A stretch of 64,000 nucleotides of DNA. Origin: Otis tarda (lineage: Eukaryota; Chordata; Aves; Otidiformes; Otididae). The notes under the pieces are model-generated. The model was not told the DNA's origin. It made no database searches and was given only the letters and a program-made list of their open reading frames with translations. Positions 37,201-52,200 of this stretch are shown one piece after another. Where the stretch lies: assembly GCA_026413225.1 (NCBI GenBank), contig CM048553.1, positions 39,534,001 through 39,598,000 of the forward strand, written 5' to 3'. Position 1 is the stretch's first letter. Each line of letters starts with the position of its first letter. The position numbers were made by a program, and so were the translations under genes.

Positions 37201-40200
37201 TAACACTTGGGTATGGGAACTGGACAAAGTGCTATGGATGACCGTGGTTAAACAATTGCAAATGATCTTAGAGAGGTTTGAGTAGAAGGACTCAAAGCCC
37301 TACAGTAACGGATCTCAATCAGATTGTAAGTGTCAAGCCTTTCCCTAATGTCTTTCTGTTAGGATAATAGAACTTGTTGGAAAAGAGGTACTGGCTTTCT
37401 AAAAGAAACGGCATTAACTGGGTTTATCCAAGACATTTTTAATAACCCCTGTGCCTGGTGAAAAAGATTGATTCAGCCTGTGACAAATACCTCTTCAACA
37501 CTGTTTGCATTAGACTGTGAACCAAAGACAGTACTCTACCAGCCCAAGCAACCAGATATGTAGCTTGCTATGAAAACTTTCTTTTTATTCCTCTGTGTCT
37601 TTGAGGAAAAATGTGTGAGACAAATGTATGAACATAGTCCTGATTACACTTGTTTAACAAACATGGAGAACAGGATCGAATCAGGCTGACTGAACATTTC
37701 TGTCCTGTCCCAGTAGGAAAAAAAAACATTCCAGCTCAGGAGGGAAGAACACTGCAGGGAATTGCTGCATAATTAGATCTTTAATTAATTTATTAATTCA
37801 AGGCAAACTCCTTCACTGTGGTTCACCAGTAATGGATTTTTCCATGCTGTGTGTCGTAGAATTTGATCTGGGTTTAGATATAAGCTTTGCAGCAGAAGTT
37901 TCAAGCCATGTCTTTGAGGTTCTTTCCTATACAAGTATCAAAAGAGGTTTCTTCTGAATTCACATCTCTCTCATATATGAAATTCTATAAAATGGGACCC
38001 TTTTAATGAAAACTTTCACTTTAATCTACTGGAGATTATTCTGGTGTCTATCAAACTTCCACATTCTTCCTCTGTACATGTTACTAGCGGCTTCTTTGTA
38101 GAAGTGTGCAAGATTAAATAGCCTAAGTTTAAGGTGACTTTTGTGATTATTTTAAGGAAAATAACTTACAAATGAAATAAACACACTAATAAAATACACA
38201 GCGGAAGAGGGATTTGGTTTTCCTCTTCTGATTGTTTACCTTGCTTCATTTCATACCACAAACCTCTCTAAGCCAGGGTTCTCATATCACCTTACCAATT
38301 TGGCTCTCGATAGCAATGATCAGATACAAGTGAACAAATTACAAAGTGAAAGGTAAGGAGCTTTTGTAACTGCTGAATATTTACTTATGATAGTGCATGT
38401 ACTTGAGAAGACGACCTTCTGTATCATGTTGAATAATAACAATTTGGTAGCCAAAGGGAGAGAGAAAAACACTCCATTTCGTAAGAAAGAGGAATTAGCA
38501 GGTTTTTTTGCAAGTCTAGTATATGAATATGTCTGTCCTTATGTCAAGAGACTAAAAATGAAACTGTAAGCATGAAGATCAATGTTAGATTTCAAGAATA
38601 TAAATAATAAAAGTAAACTTTTATATTTAAAGTAGATCATAAAATCACTTCTGTCTACAGATATAATTTATTAATGTATCCTACTGTAAGCCAAAGAGTA
38701 GTTCTGAAAAGGTATTGAGTTGGCATCACTAAGTTACAAGACTGCTTATCACTCTTGTTCTCTATCAGTTGTGATTTACACATTTGTTAAACTACTTTCT
38801 GTACTGTTTCTAAATAGTTAAAATACATCCATTTTCTTACAAAATTTTTTTTAATTTATTTCATTAGGAAACTTAGAATTTGAGTTTGGAATTTTCTTCT
38901 TTCGTCCGTAATTCAAACTTCTCTTCAAACTGCTTAATTTTTCCAAGTATCATAAGTCCAATGTATTTTTATGTTCTTGTGTCCTCAGTAGCAAGTTAGG
39001 ATATGTCATAGGTGAAGAACATTACATAGAATTGAGATATGTTAATACAAGTGGCAGCCATGCAGTCATAGCAAGTTATTAATGAACAATTCATAAATAT
39101 GAAATTACATTACATTTCAATTAATGATTTCATTTATTTATGTCTTTAAATAATTATGCTTATTAGTAGATAATTTGTGACTATTTCCAAAGGGATAATT
39201 ATTATGAACATTTTTGCCAACTCTTAAGGGAAATAGGACTACATTTGTTTTCTGAAAAAGGAGACTTAGGAAGCTACAACATAGCTATAGCTATAGCTTC
39301 AAATGAGTCTCCAGGACAGAAATACCAGCAATATATCGCGGAAGTGCTGCACAATAAAATGGGAAAGAACACTTACTGTGGTAAATACAATCCAAGCATG
39401 TCTTAAGGGACTGGCAAGGCCCTGAGAAACTTGTAGTTTAAGCAATTGTAAGGAAAATACACAATACTATATAAAGATGAAGTTGCCTACATGTGGCAAC
39501 ACAAAAAATAATTGGTCATAATGATCAGAATGGGACAGTGGGTGTCCTTCTTGTCTTGCTTTGTCAGTTTGGCTGCATTCATCAATAGTGTCTCTAAAAA
39601 TAATTTTATCTTCTGGAACAGAATAAACAACCTTTTAAAAATAGATAGAAATTATCTTTAATGTTATTACACATTCAGTATTCTGTGTTAGTGTATAACA
39701 TTCACTGCTAAGACTCCTGCATGAGCACCCTTTCCCTTCATACCTCATTTGCCATAGAATGGGAAATTCTGCAAGACACTGCTAAGTTCCCAGGACCTAC
39801 CAAGTTCCACGTTAAGTTTTCAGTATCTGATTATAACAAAGCTGCTCTTGTTTTCAGACCATTCTTGTGCTAAGGAAAGAGAATGCAGGTCTGTAGATTC
39901 TTGCTTATGGGATCTTGTTTACATCTACTTTTACAAGAATTATACCATGATTCCTCTGAGTTGAAGGAAACAAGATATTTTTTTTTAATTTTATTTTTCT
40001 CCTTGCGTGTGCTTACTGCTTTTCTGATTGTCAAACAGTGTATTCTAGAAAAATATAATATTCGTAAAACCTTTCACTTTTTAAAATTCAAAACTTAATG
40101 AAATAGAAAGATAACAAGTAATATGTCTGAGCATATGCATTTGAATGCATGTGTTTTTGATAAGTTCCTCCTTCATTATCATTTTATGCCATTTTTCTCT

Positions 40201-42902
40201 TTAAGGTCAAGTTACTGTGCCATTATGAATTGCTTTGTGGTGCCACATAGGTGCTGTCACACTTCTGAACTGTTACTTTAGGTCTTGCGACTACTATCTG
40301 AGTTCTAAATAGCCACTTTAGCAGGACCAAGAAAATTGGTTAAGGAAAGCTACACGCAGACTTTTATCCTAATCAAGCTCATTGTACACGTCCTAATTTA
40401 ACAGGACAGTGCATGATACTCTTCCCATTGAAGCTCATAGGGTGCAGCCTCCAATCAGAGGGATGGGGTAGAAGGTTCCTATTTAAGTTGTGCATGTATA
40501 TTCCTTAAGATTATGGCAAATCTGTGCTTTGTGATATGTAACCAGAACAACAGGGATGGATTATATGTGGAGATTTACCTGTGAATCCTAATAATAAGCT
40601 TTACATGGATTTTATTTGCTTTAATTTCCTTTGCATTTTTAATAGCAATATACCTTACACTGGCATTTCATTTCATTATAGAGGATTCTTTATAGGCTTA
40701 CACTGAAATTATTATTGCTATTGTACTTTTACATTGCAACAAGACTTGTCAGCGAGCGTGGACTTGCAGGGAATTCATTTCCTCCCTCTAAATCTAGACT
40801 CATGGTGACATTAAAACAAGACTAACTTATAATAAGCAAGATTTGAGATTATTTTTTTTTTTCATTGCAATGTAATACCGTAATAGCACAACCTACTGGA
40901 ACTGCACTGAAATCTTTCCAGTGTAGATTTCATTTTCATTTAAGTATTAGTTCCATGAAGTTTTTTATGAATCAAGAATTCTCCAGTTTTTCATTCACTT
41001 TTTTTTTTTTTTTTTGTTCCAGATTAAAAAAACCCCTGCCCATATTTTAGTCAAACTGCAAGCTTTGGTGATCACTAGGATTTTAGGATGTCCTTTATTT
41101 CACCCAAGTATTTAAAAGGTATGGAGCTCAGTCATTGAAAAGTGAGAAGTACTTTCAGAGGATGGTACACATTGTCCTGAGTTAGATGATTCCAGAGCAT
41201 GATTCATCCAAGCTCTCCCTCCTCTTTGGCTTCTAGGTGTAGACAGTTTGTGCTAGATAAGATGAGTCTCACACCTATTAGAGGTTTTTTAATTGCATAT
41301 GGTTTCTGAGCATGACTTCTGGTTTTTTGTTTGGATTTTTTTTTTTTTTTGGTGGTAGGGAGGAGTTAGGAAGCATTTGGAGGGGATAACCTCAAAAAGA
41401 AGGGACTAAAAGGCAAAAGTGACTCAGTAGAGATTATTTGTTAGGAGGTGCCATATGTTTAATAGTTCTTTTATAAAAATGATATGTGTGTTATTTTTAT
41501 AGCAAATACACACATAGAAGTTTAATTTCTGTCTTAATGATATAGTTACAAGGTTAAAAGTTTTCTAGGTACCCAACTGCTGTTCAGACGCATTAAAGGA
41601 CTGGAAGAATAAAAGATACACATCTTGTACGCATGCAATGACTTTTGGGATACTGCTTTTTCCCCCTTACATAGTTTTAAAGTTACTCCAGTTTGTATCA
41701 ACAGCTAATAAATTGTACACATGTTCCTATGGGAAGGGAGTTGTCAATATTGGTGGTTTTGCGTTTTTTTCTGAAGTGGTCCCTGCATCGACTGCAAGAG
41801 AGAGACTTTATTTTTGTCTCTTACCTCTAAGTCGTCTTTTAGGGACCTGGGAGTTGCCTCTAATGGCTGCCTAAGCATATTAGCTACATCTCTACAAAGC
41901 TGTAGTGATATAAAGTTGCTTCAGTGCATGACATAATTGTGGCCATAAATTCTGTTGCTGTAAATAAGAAAATAGGCAGCTGAGAAGGAACTGAAAAATA
42001 TTGTTTTGACTATATCAAGGAGAATTGCAGAAACATATCAAAATGACCATGTCTTAGTCTCCAAGGACTATTAGTATGCTGGAGACCGCAATGTAAGATC
42101 CAGGGCTAAATAGCAGAACTTGGAATGTGAAGGTGGTAATGTAAAAGAATGGCATGATGTTTTGATTATTTCATAAGAAATATTGAAAACGTATGCTGGA
42201 CAGTAAGAACATAAAAGCTGTACATTCTATGTACTAGTTCTAAATTATTTAACCAATATTTTTAGTGTCCTCATTAATTAATGAATTTTAGAAATTCAGG
42301 CGGCTGGTGTGTCTAATGAATGGTCTTAGGTGTTAAGAGCATTTGAAGACAGAAAAGGAAACGTGTTGCCAGTGTGTTCTCAATAGCCAACATACTATCT
42401 CGACTTAGGAAAGTCAGGATATTGTCAGTGCAGTGCAATTTAAAGTTTACTGCATCTTGTAGGAGACAGCGGGAAGCCAAGGTAGAAACCTGATCCTGTG
42501 TTACTAGTAGAACATGTGATGCTAACTGAATAAAATATTTTTTTTTTCTTCTCCTATATTCTCCTTTTTCACAACTCCAGCCTGTCTATCAATTTAGCTT
42601 CTTCAGCTCAACATTCTTATATATATGTTGGTTTTTTACATATGGGAAAGGTCCCTTTATTTATATATCGAAAGTCCTAGCTTCATTTAAGCCAATCTTT
42701 TAAATTAACTTCCTTTCAGAAAACTTTGTCAAGATAAATCACTGTACATAGCAAACAAGGCCATATATAGATAGAATTGAGTCTTTTACCTCATTGGCTC
42801 TGATACTGTCTGTAAAGAAAACATTTTATTCAGGGCCTGTTCTGCAAATAGTTTTACACAAGGGCACATTCAGGATTTTTGCCCCTATTTATAAACAACA
42901 TG

Positions 42903-43216
42903 AATCATAGAATAGTTTGGGTTGGAAGGGACCTTTAAAGGTCATCTAATACAACCCCCCTGCAAGGAGCAGGGACCACTCCAACACAATCAGGTTGTTC
43001 AGAGCCCTGTCCAACCTGGCCTTGAATGTTTCCAGGGATGGGGCATCCACCACCTCTCTGGGCAACCTGTTCCAGTGTTCCACCATACTCATTATTTTCC
43101 TAATGTCCAATCTGAATCTACCTCCCTCTATTTTAAAACCATTACCCCTCATCCTATCGCACCAGGCCCTACTAAAGAGTTTCTCGCCATCTTTCTTACA
43201 AGCCCCGTTTAAGGTC
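42903..43216 (-). mobile_element. CR1 LINE, 5'-truncated 3' end
   Basis: On the minus strand the segment encodes the C-terminal end of the CR1 ORF2 reverse transcriptase protein, with EHWNRLPREVVDAPSLETF in the frame at 42946-43152. This is followed by the CR1 3' UTR (GGTCCCTTCCAACCCAAAC) and the terminal ATTCTATGAT-type unit at about 42903-42915. It is about 314 bp, far shorter than a 4-5 kb full element, as is usual for 5'-truncated CR1 copies in birds. It lies antisense to KCNH8 and is not functional. Confidence 0.95.
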
Positions 43217-46200
43217 TTTTCTGGGATGAAGTCATGAATTTCCTCGAGTCATGAGGTGTTTGAAACAGCTTTTAATGTTATAGTGAAATAGACGAGTACT
43301 GAAAAGTTTCTGCAGGTATGCTCTGTAAGCAAACATTTGTTACTAGGATGTAGAAAATGAAGCTTAACTTTTCAAAGGCTTGAATTTAAATTGCTTTTAA
43401 GTGACAAAAAATTTTAAAACATTTTTGGATAATGGATTCATCTGCCTGAGTATTGGCATTGTATTGGCTTTGATGCAATGTTTTGGTATTTGGCTTTAAA
43501 AATATGATGTGAAAACATTTTACCTGACATAATCATTGTGAGATCCTACAGTAAAGAAATGGCTTAGTGGAAGAAAAATAAAACAAAAAAACTCCTCTAC
43601 TACATCAGCCCTACTTACTCATTATCCAGATGTTCGTAGACTTTGGTTTAGCTTATCAAACAGTGGGGTGGATTAGTAAATGGCAGCTGACCTCTGGTTT
43701 TCTATTACTTTTTGGAGTGTATGAAATATGTTGTTTTTCTAACCTAACTACTCCCCTGCATTTGAGCCATCTTCTCTCTTCACAGTTAGTGGGTAGAAAT
43801 AAACAACTTTGGGGCATTATTCATCCAATCTATTTTTGACATCTACATCAAAAGAGTTTAATCATGACCAGGAAACACCCATTGCCCTTCCAACTGTAAA
43901 GGGAGACTAGATGTCTAGTTCAGATATGAAGTACATTTAATCAGATGAGACTTAACCAAGTTTTGAGGAATTGACATTTTTAAAAATACAGCGAATATAT
44001 AAAGTCTGCCTGTTCTTTCAGGTATATGGTTTAGTATTTGTTGTCTCAGGCATCCTTTGAAAAAAAAAGTCTTAAAAGATTCTGCTATACAAATATGTCA
44101 GAACATACAGTAATATGGGTGACAAGGACATGGAATCTTGAAGTCTCTATTTATAATACTTATTTCATAAGACAGGAATTGGAAATAATTCATAGCAAAA
44201 CTAATATACTTTTAAAAGTTAGGTGTTACTGTCTCGGTTCTTGCAATAGCTTTCATCATGCTTCCTGCCCTTGCTTTTAAGTGTACAATAGGTACCTTTG
44301 TCAAAGAGTACTTAAAAAGGAGAAAGAAATGTTCCTGTCTCCATCTTTCAGTGTGCTCATTTCACCTTTGAAGGCTTTAAAGTAAAACTCACAAGTATTT
44401 TTGCAGATTACCTTGTACCTTCCTGTTCTCCATAACTAAAAACGTTAGCCAAATTCTTATTTCCCTAAGCTCTAGTAACTTCTTAAAAGGCTGTGTGGTA
44501 GGATTTTTTTTTCATGGTTTCAAACCAGTCCTAATGGTTTGAACATACATAAAATACTAGCAAGTTCTCAGAATTATTTATTTCTTTCTTCCTAAAGAAG
44601 CCAGAAACTTATTTAACACCCAAGTGTACTTTACAATTTGTCAGTCCTTCTTGCATAATAACTTACAAAGCTTAAAGATAATCTATCATACTTTAAAATG
44701 CAGCTTTTGAAGACTGAATTGGCAAAATTATTTTTGCATCTAGAAGAAGGGAAATGATAACTATTATTGGTTTTCTTAGCAGGTGACTAAAGTAGCATGT
44801 GACTGCACTAGCTGAGCACAGCTGAGTATAGCTGGAACTATTTCACTCCCTGTAGATCATTTCCAAATGTCATTGTAAATGAAAATGTACACTTGATGCA
44901 ACTTTAGCAACACATGGGAATTTGGCAATTAATGAAAATGGAATAGAAATTAAATATTCATGGTCTTAAAAGCTAAGGCTGTTGATAACTCACCAGTGAA
45001 GCAGATGAAAGTTGTTCCTGTATGTATTTTTAGAGACTATATATATCCAAAGATTCTAATAGATGGTGTAGTTATTTTCATTCTTTTCCTAAAATTAGTG
45101 ACTTTAGAACAGGTACAAATCGAACAGATACTAGCAAATATTATGTAGAATACTACTAAAAAAATATTTTTGAAGTTTTAGAGTTTGAACGGCAACTGGG
45201 AACAAGAAAGAAATGTCTTTCTCTGCCATTATAAGAAATCTGATATGAAAAGTACTCTCCATGTGTTTAAAGACATGAAAGTCTTTATTAATATTGAAAT
45301 TAATTAATTGAAAATTATCTTAAAAAGAAATTTCCATGAATAACAGGTAGCTCAGCCCCAAACTTTCAGTTAAAATGTTTTGTTTGTCTTATTCAAAATA
45401 GGTACTAGAAGAGTACTGCCTGGATCCCTGCAAAGCTCACCCTGTTAAGACAGCTAGAAATATCCCAGTTCTTCCATCCCAGCCCAGATGTTCCTGGCAC
45501 CTCTGTCTTATATCACATTTAGCTCAGTAGAACCAGGATTTTAGCTCATAACTTTTTGTATTTAATGATTGCAAAAAAAAAAAAAAATGGAATTTAGAAC
45601 TAGAAGAGATTTCCTGAGTCACAGGGCAAAGTATCTTACTATTGCAAACAAGACATCATGTAATTTCTTTACATTTATTTCAGCTTAATCTTTAAACTGG
45701 ATTTGCCAGAGAGGTGGTCTGTTTCAGAGGGTGTTGTCCCTTAACATATGCTGAGGCACCTCCAGAGCCTGACTTTTGATGGAAATTAGGATAAAATTTC
45801 CCATGTGTAACAACATAAATAAAGACAAATTGTTTTTACATTTCCTATCTTCCCTTAATCACCCTGTTTATATACTCTTTCTTACATACAGAAGCTGTAT
45901 GTCGTTTTAGTCTTTATTTTGTCAAACAAAATTCTGCTCTTTCTGTTCCTGCAGTTTCCTCAATTTTCCTAGTTTTGTACCTTTAGAAATTTAAAGCAGT
46001 GTAAAATTCCCTTTTAAAATCTCACAATGTAGTTCTAACATTATTCAGGACTTCTAGAGCTTTGTAATAGAACAAGACAAGGTCAAGGTAGTGTGGTAAA
46101 AGATTCATCTGTCTCGTGAATTGATTATGAAATGTATACCATAGAAAGAATAATGTCTGTGTAGAGCTAATTTTCACATCAAGAAGAGACATCTAGCTAC

Positions 46201-49200
46201 CTGCAATCAATGGCTGTTTAGTCAAACAACTGATAGGGTTGCTGATGATTTTGTGAATACTGTTGACTGCTTACTACTTGGCATTGGTACCTTTAATTGG
46301 CCTGTTTTATTTATCAGTATAGACTTAGTCAAAATTCCTGAAACAGGGACAAGGTGCAAGCTTTCATCCTGTACTGTATGATAATTTATATTCTTCACGA
46401 TATGGTTTTGGCCCAAACCAACCTCTGTTTTCACATACAGTGCTCAAGTAAGATAAAGGGAAAAGGCTTGTTCTCAACAGGGAGGCTACTCTGACATTTG
46501 TTGCCTAGGTTTTTCGTTTGTTTGTTTGTTTTGTTTGTGGATTTGCTTTTTTGAGGGGGTGGAAGCTAAATTAATAGATGGGAGTTATATGAACAAGAAA
46601 TCTGCTGTGTCATTGACCTCAGGGCCAGATAACAGTCCCTGATATGTATTTTTTTAAAATACAGATGCAACCTTTGAGATGCATTTCATTGTTAAGCTGA
46701 GCAAGAAAGCTTCATCTATGATTAACTGTTCCGTTCATTTTTTCTAAAATTGTGTTTTTATTAAGTCTGAGCAGATGCTCATCTGTGACTCCATCTAAAA
46801 GAACAGGTCTAGAAGATGTAAATAATACAACCAAGTCTGGTTTTGATAACATTTTCTGTTCTCCACAGAACTTGAGCTTTGTAGAAATAATTATGCTGCA
46901 TGCCAGGCATCAGGGAATTAACATCAGATCTTAACAAAGATGGGTTTTATTCATAATTATTTGTAACATAAATATGTGTGTAATGCTTTTCTCTTTCAAA
47001 AGACTGTATAAATACAAGCTAATTAATTTTGGAATATACTAATAAATATTCCATTGTGCTCCAGAAGTCTGGAGAGTCAGATGTGTGCAGGACAAAGAGG
47101 AGCCTACAGTCGACAACTATGTCACAGAAGGACATCATTTAAAAGGCAGACGCCCCAAATTCTCCTTTGTTCCAATTATTAGAACATTGGAAATTATGGT
47201 GGTGTCATTGTGATTTAAAAATAATATTACTATATGTACAGTGCAGCTTCTTCTTGTGTAGTCTTTGAAAGGAAAAATATTAACAGAAACATAAGTTATA
47301 CTTATTCCATTTCAGTTAAAATATTCAGAAAAAAATAATGAGGAAAAGATGAGCGATATTAGGCTACAGATGTAAGAGATTTGGGATTTTTTTTTTTCAA
47401 ATATAGCTAGCATCTTATGCAAAGTCTAAATATCAGGAAAGATTGGAGGGAATAATTTGTATTTGAGACCTCACCAAAGAAAAATGCCCATGTCTACCAT
47501 CCTGAATTACTGTGTTACTACTGGGACAATACTCACAAAAAAAAATCCAATTGAAAGAGGTAGGTTTGCATGGAATGACTTAAAGAATACTGGGCTTTGA
47601 AAACTCCCAGAGACAATTTAGTCAGTCCATTAGCCTCTACATAAAATTTCTGGAGAAATCAAGAATTAGGAGTGACTCAGACCCAAAATGCAAAAAGCCT
47701 GGGATATTGATGACTATGATCAGCTCAGTATCTCTCTGATGCAGTGAATATTATCTTTCATGTGGAACAGATAAGACTGAGAGACAGAAATTGAATACAT
47801 ACTCCGATAATTCAGGTACTTATGGATGCAACCTGTTTGGGATAAACTCCTGCATGCCAGATGTGTGTCCTGTGTTCTCAGCCTCTGATTATTGGGGAAA
47901 AAGGAGGAAGGCAATCAGAGCAAATACATATATGAGTTTCCCTTTCTGCTTTGGAGGGGCAGGGGGAGACTTCTCATACGGAACAAAATGTGTATTTCCA
48001 GACTTCAACATTTCTTACAAAATTGGCTCTCCGTTCTCGGGGTGCTACATCCCATCTGGTCACAGGGCTTTGTCTACGAGTTTCCAGTCTAAATCTTGTT
48101 TCAAGCTTGCTGTTGGAGTTATAATTGATGATCATTGCTGCAACTCCTTTACATATGCCTCTTGGTGCCACTCAGGTTTATGCTTCTATGGTATAATAAA
48201 CTTGAGTTATACACTGTATCTAGAGACCACTTTCAAATCATACTTAATAAATGCAGCCTCTCCATAAGCATTCCTTTTAAATCAGAACTGACAAGGTAAA
48301 TTCGTTCATTCATAGAATAAAATCGAGAACAAACAGATGACAGTTTTAGGGAAGGGATATCCTGCCTGTCTGCTACCTCTCTTCATGTGTATCGGGCAGT
48401 CTGACCATTTAGAAATGGGCTGTCGTGTTAGACTTAGCCAATTTATAGGTATCTCTGCTTGTATCACTCATTTTAATGCAGACAATTGTTGCATTCCTGT
48501 AACTTCTTATTAGCTGAGTTGGCAAATCTTTTAAAATAACTGTTAAGTAGTTGTTGCAAGTGACATAATAACTGCTTAATTAGTACTGATTTCTGTCTAT
48601 GTGCCTAAAGAAATGTAAGAACATCTTTTCTGTTTGACCCAACTTCAGTTAAGGGTATTCTACTTACTCTTTTTAATCTTGAGGTTGAGCACAATGTCTC
48701 ATTTCCTGTAGCTTAAAGAAAGCTATTAACTTAGTTCATCTTTCCCCGGTCTTGATGAATCTCTTCAAGATGACAATCTACTTGCAAGACAGAGGAGTGG
48801 GTAAATATTGGTAAGGAAAGTTGCCTCACGTCCTGTACACATAGCACAGAACTGTTGTTTTGTTAGTAGATAAAACAGTTGGCTGTCAGGAAAGTTATCT
48901 ACCCTTTGCTCTCTGAAATGGTTGTAATTCACAATATAACTGGCTGGAGGAGCAGGTCACAAACAATTAATTTCCAAGGTCAAATACAGTCGAGAAACAC
49001 TAAATTCAGTCTTTCTCTTCTGGTTTTCAGCTCAGTTGCAGCCAGCGCCTTTGCATCCTTGTTCAGTAATCTTCTGACTGAAAATGTGGAAATGGAAAAT
49101 GGCTTGAGTCAGCAGTATGGAGCTGGAGAAAGTAATCAGAAAAAAATAAATGAGAAAAATTAGGGAGGAAGTGAGGAACAAAGGGGAGATACCAGAAATT

Positions 49201-52200
49201 AGAAAATCAAAATAAAAATGAGAGGGAAAGAAGTGTCAATCTATCCCATGTGAAATAAAAAAATCCCAACCCCTAAAGTAAACAAAAATCCAAACGACAC
49301 CCCCACCCCCAATATAATAATCCAGAGGAATCCAAAGATTTATTTGGGAAGACTGAAACCCATTTTGATGTAATTCAGTCTAAGCACTGATGCTCAAGCA
49401 CAAATCTGCTATAATTGTTTCTGTGTTTTGATTAGTTTTGAATTTTCTGTTTACTTTAGCTCTATTTTACTCATGGTGAAAGAACAGCTGCTAAAATTGC
49501 AAAATAATCTTTAATAATCAGGCCTGTGGACTGAGTATTAAACAACCAGTCGCATCCAGCAGACCTTGTATGCTGGAGCAGAGTCAGCTCAGACACCACA
49601 GTTTCGTTCAGACACAGGTAACTTTAAAAAACCCGTGAAAAGTCCTACTACCTTGTAAAAAGGCTGCATTACTAGTGAAGAAGGATATGGCCTTGCTCTC
49701 CAAAGTCTGTCTATCTTTTCTGCTGATGGTGATTTGCGGAAAGATGCAATTTTGCAGATGTTTGACACCTGTAAGAATGAAGAAGTTGAATTAACTTCTG
49801 GTCTGGTGTCAGGGGAAATGTTGATTTTGTTACAGTTGTAAATTGGAATTTTTAAAGAAATTGAACCAAGAGAGTTATTATTCAGCATGCAGTTGCAGGG
49901 GAGATCTCAAAAGACACGAACATTCCAATCTAAACTATGCAATGCTCAACATTTTAGTGATTGGAAAAATCAAATTACAAATAAAATTACAAAATTTGCA
50001 AAAGTCTTTTATCTCTTTGAGACATATTTTCAGTGAAAGATCTTTTGAACAGCCAATTAATGCACTTCTAGAGAGGCTACTGGTGTTACTTTCATTTTAG
50101 AGTTTATAAATGTTCAAAGTGTATTAATTTACCAAGCAGTTTGTTTGCTTGATACTATTGTACTTTCTCCCCTAAACAGACGCAGATGACAAACCCATCA
50201 ACGTATGTTTTAAGCTTGTCATGTATTTTCCAATTGACAGCTGAATGTTGTTTGGCACCATTGTTTTGCAGGGAGAAGGAATTTTAAAAAATAAACTAAA
50301 ACCAAACTAAACATAGTAAGAGAATAAATAATATAAAATCTGTTCTAAAATGGAATAAAACAGTTGATAAAAGATAGAGGTTTGGAATAAAATTGTATTT
50401 ATTTACACTAAAACTAACAGCAACCTAAAATTATTGTTGCCTTAGTTACCATTTCACTGTTTCTCTTTGATAACAATATTATAATTTAATGAAAGTAGTT
50501 AATTGTTAGATTGTGATCCTAAAATTATTGTCTCTCCTTGAGTCTGCACAGAAAATATTTTCTATGAGATGAAAATGTATATTATTGAAATCAGAATCAA
50601 ATTTGTCAGATGCCAGGGAAAAAAGTGCTGGATTCAACTGAAATACTTTTCAAAAGTACTGAAGCTTAATCTAAGTTTCCAGATTTCCATCTTTTCTAGA
50701 GTAAGATAAATATATTACTATGAAATATGTTGCCCTGGAGATGTACCACAGTAGCTGAGAGCATGGAAAATGAGATTTTAAATACATACATCTAAGGGTG
50801 AGGATGATAGACCTATTTTTGAATGTGGAAAAAAAATATTGATTAAAATAGTATTCATTCCTTCTCATTGTGAACTCGTTTCTTTAGGGAATTAGGGAGA
50901 GGAAACAATGATGCATATCAGGAAAGGCTTTTGGTTTCTTTCTGTCCTCTCCCACCCTGCTTTTTACATTAAGTAGTAAAGTACATTTGGGTAGTAATAG
51001 CACAGGTTTATTCTCTTTTTTTATATCATTATTTTTGTGTGCATGCTTGTGACTCCAAGTAACATTCTGTTACTTGGAAAATAATTGTGGGAAGGAAAAG
51101 TGTAGAGTTTAATCCTATGTTGCTAGTACCATGCTCACAATAATAATCTTTTTAATCTATATTGTGACAGACAAGATAAGATGATAAGTCTAGAGACAAC
51201 TTTTGCAAATCAAATTTTGAAATCAAAATAAGAAAAAAAAAAAAAAAGGAGGGCAAAATAATAACAGCAAGAACAAAGGAGTACTTCAGCACCAATGCTC
51301 TCACTGCTCCTGCATGAATACTAGGAAGGGATGTAACCAGGATTTACATCTCCAGTCAATAGCAAGTTTGAGAGATTCTGTTTTGGCTATTACTTTCTAG
51401 TTATGGATGTGCTGTCTTTGAACCCTTAACAGTGGCATTTGATTTGGAGCAGATTAGCATCCCATATGAAGAATTAGGTTTACAAATGGCATATTTTTAA
51501 GTTAAAGAAAAAAAAAAATCACTCCAAAAAGCCCAGTGACTGAAACAGTTTACATATACAGTATGAAAAATAAATATCTGTTCATGGACAAATGCTCTGA
51601 GGAGGGTCACATCTGATCTGAGCTCTTCTGGCCAGTAAAATTACAAAAGTATAGACACTGGACACTTATACTGTGCAAAAACACTGTGCAGTGGTGAACT
51701 AAAACAAAAACCTTCAGATTAGCAAAAACTGAGAGTATTTTAACAATTTCAGAATGCTGTTTTTACTGATTCTGTATAGATCTAAATTTATATAAAGAAA
51801 ACTAAGTTTGTTTAGAGATGTTCACTTTCATTGTTTTTGTTATGTAATACCATTGCATCATCCTAAAACTCTGAGAGAAAGATCAAGACTAATATAATCA
51901 TGGCAAGTGCTTCTTTTTGTCTCGATTACAAAAAAAACCAAGATGCATGCTATATTATACTCTGTCAGTTCCCCAACCGTTCCTCAGAAAATAAACTTGA
52001 AAACTTCCTGGATGATTTAAGAAATAGTAAGTTTGTGCAATACCCTTGCAGAAGAAGAAACTAGACGCCATATAAATTATTTAAAGCCATTTGTTTGGCT
52101 CTCAGCACCTGAGAAGAAGTTCCACTTTGCTTACCCATGTCTCTTGGGTGGAAGGTGTCCAGCTCCTGTTCCCGCATCAAACCAACCAGCATGCACACCT

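Larger units (their letters stand above)
16927..42902 (+). other. KCNH8: KCNH8 intron 1, middle part, mostly featureless
   Basis: AT-rich intron with many short A or T runs and minor simple repeats: a 19-bp duplication at 20424-20457, AT-rich dinucleotide runs near 21030-21055 and 25140-25155, a purine-rich tract at about 36160-36205, and a TAGCTA repeat near 39281-39297. No KCNH8 exon, other gene, tRNA or clear interspersed repeat was recognised. Candidate features inside it (18028-18202 and 32780-34210) are listed separately. Confidence 0.6.

Noticed and set aside
47791-48267. 158-codon plus-strand ORF with a 65-codon ORF opposite
   Set aside because: The frame is cysteine- and serine-rich with no recognisable motif. 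A decayed repeat is possible because of local CpG enrichment, but nothing supports a gene.
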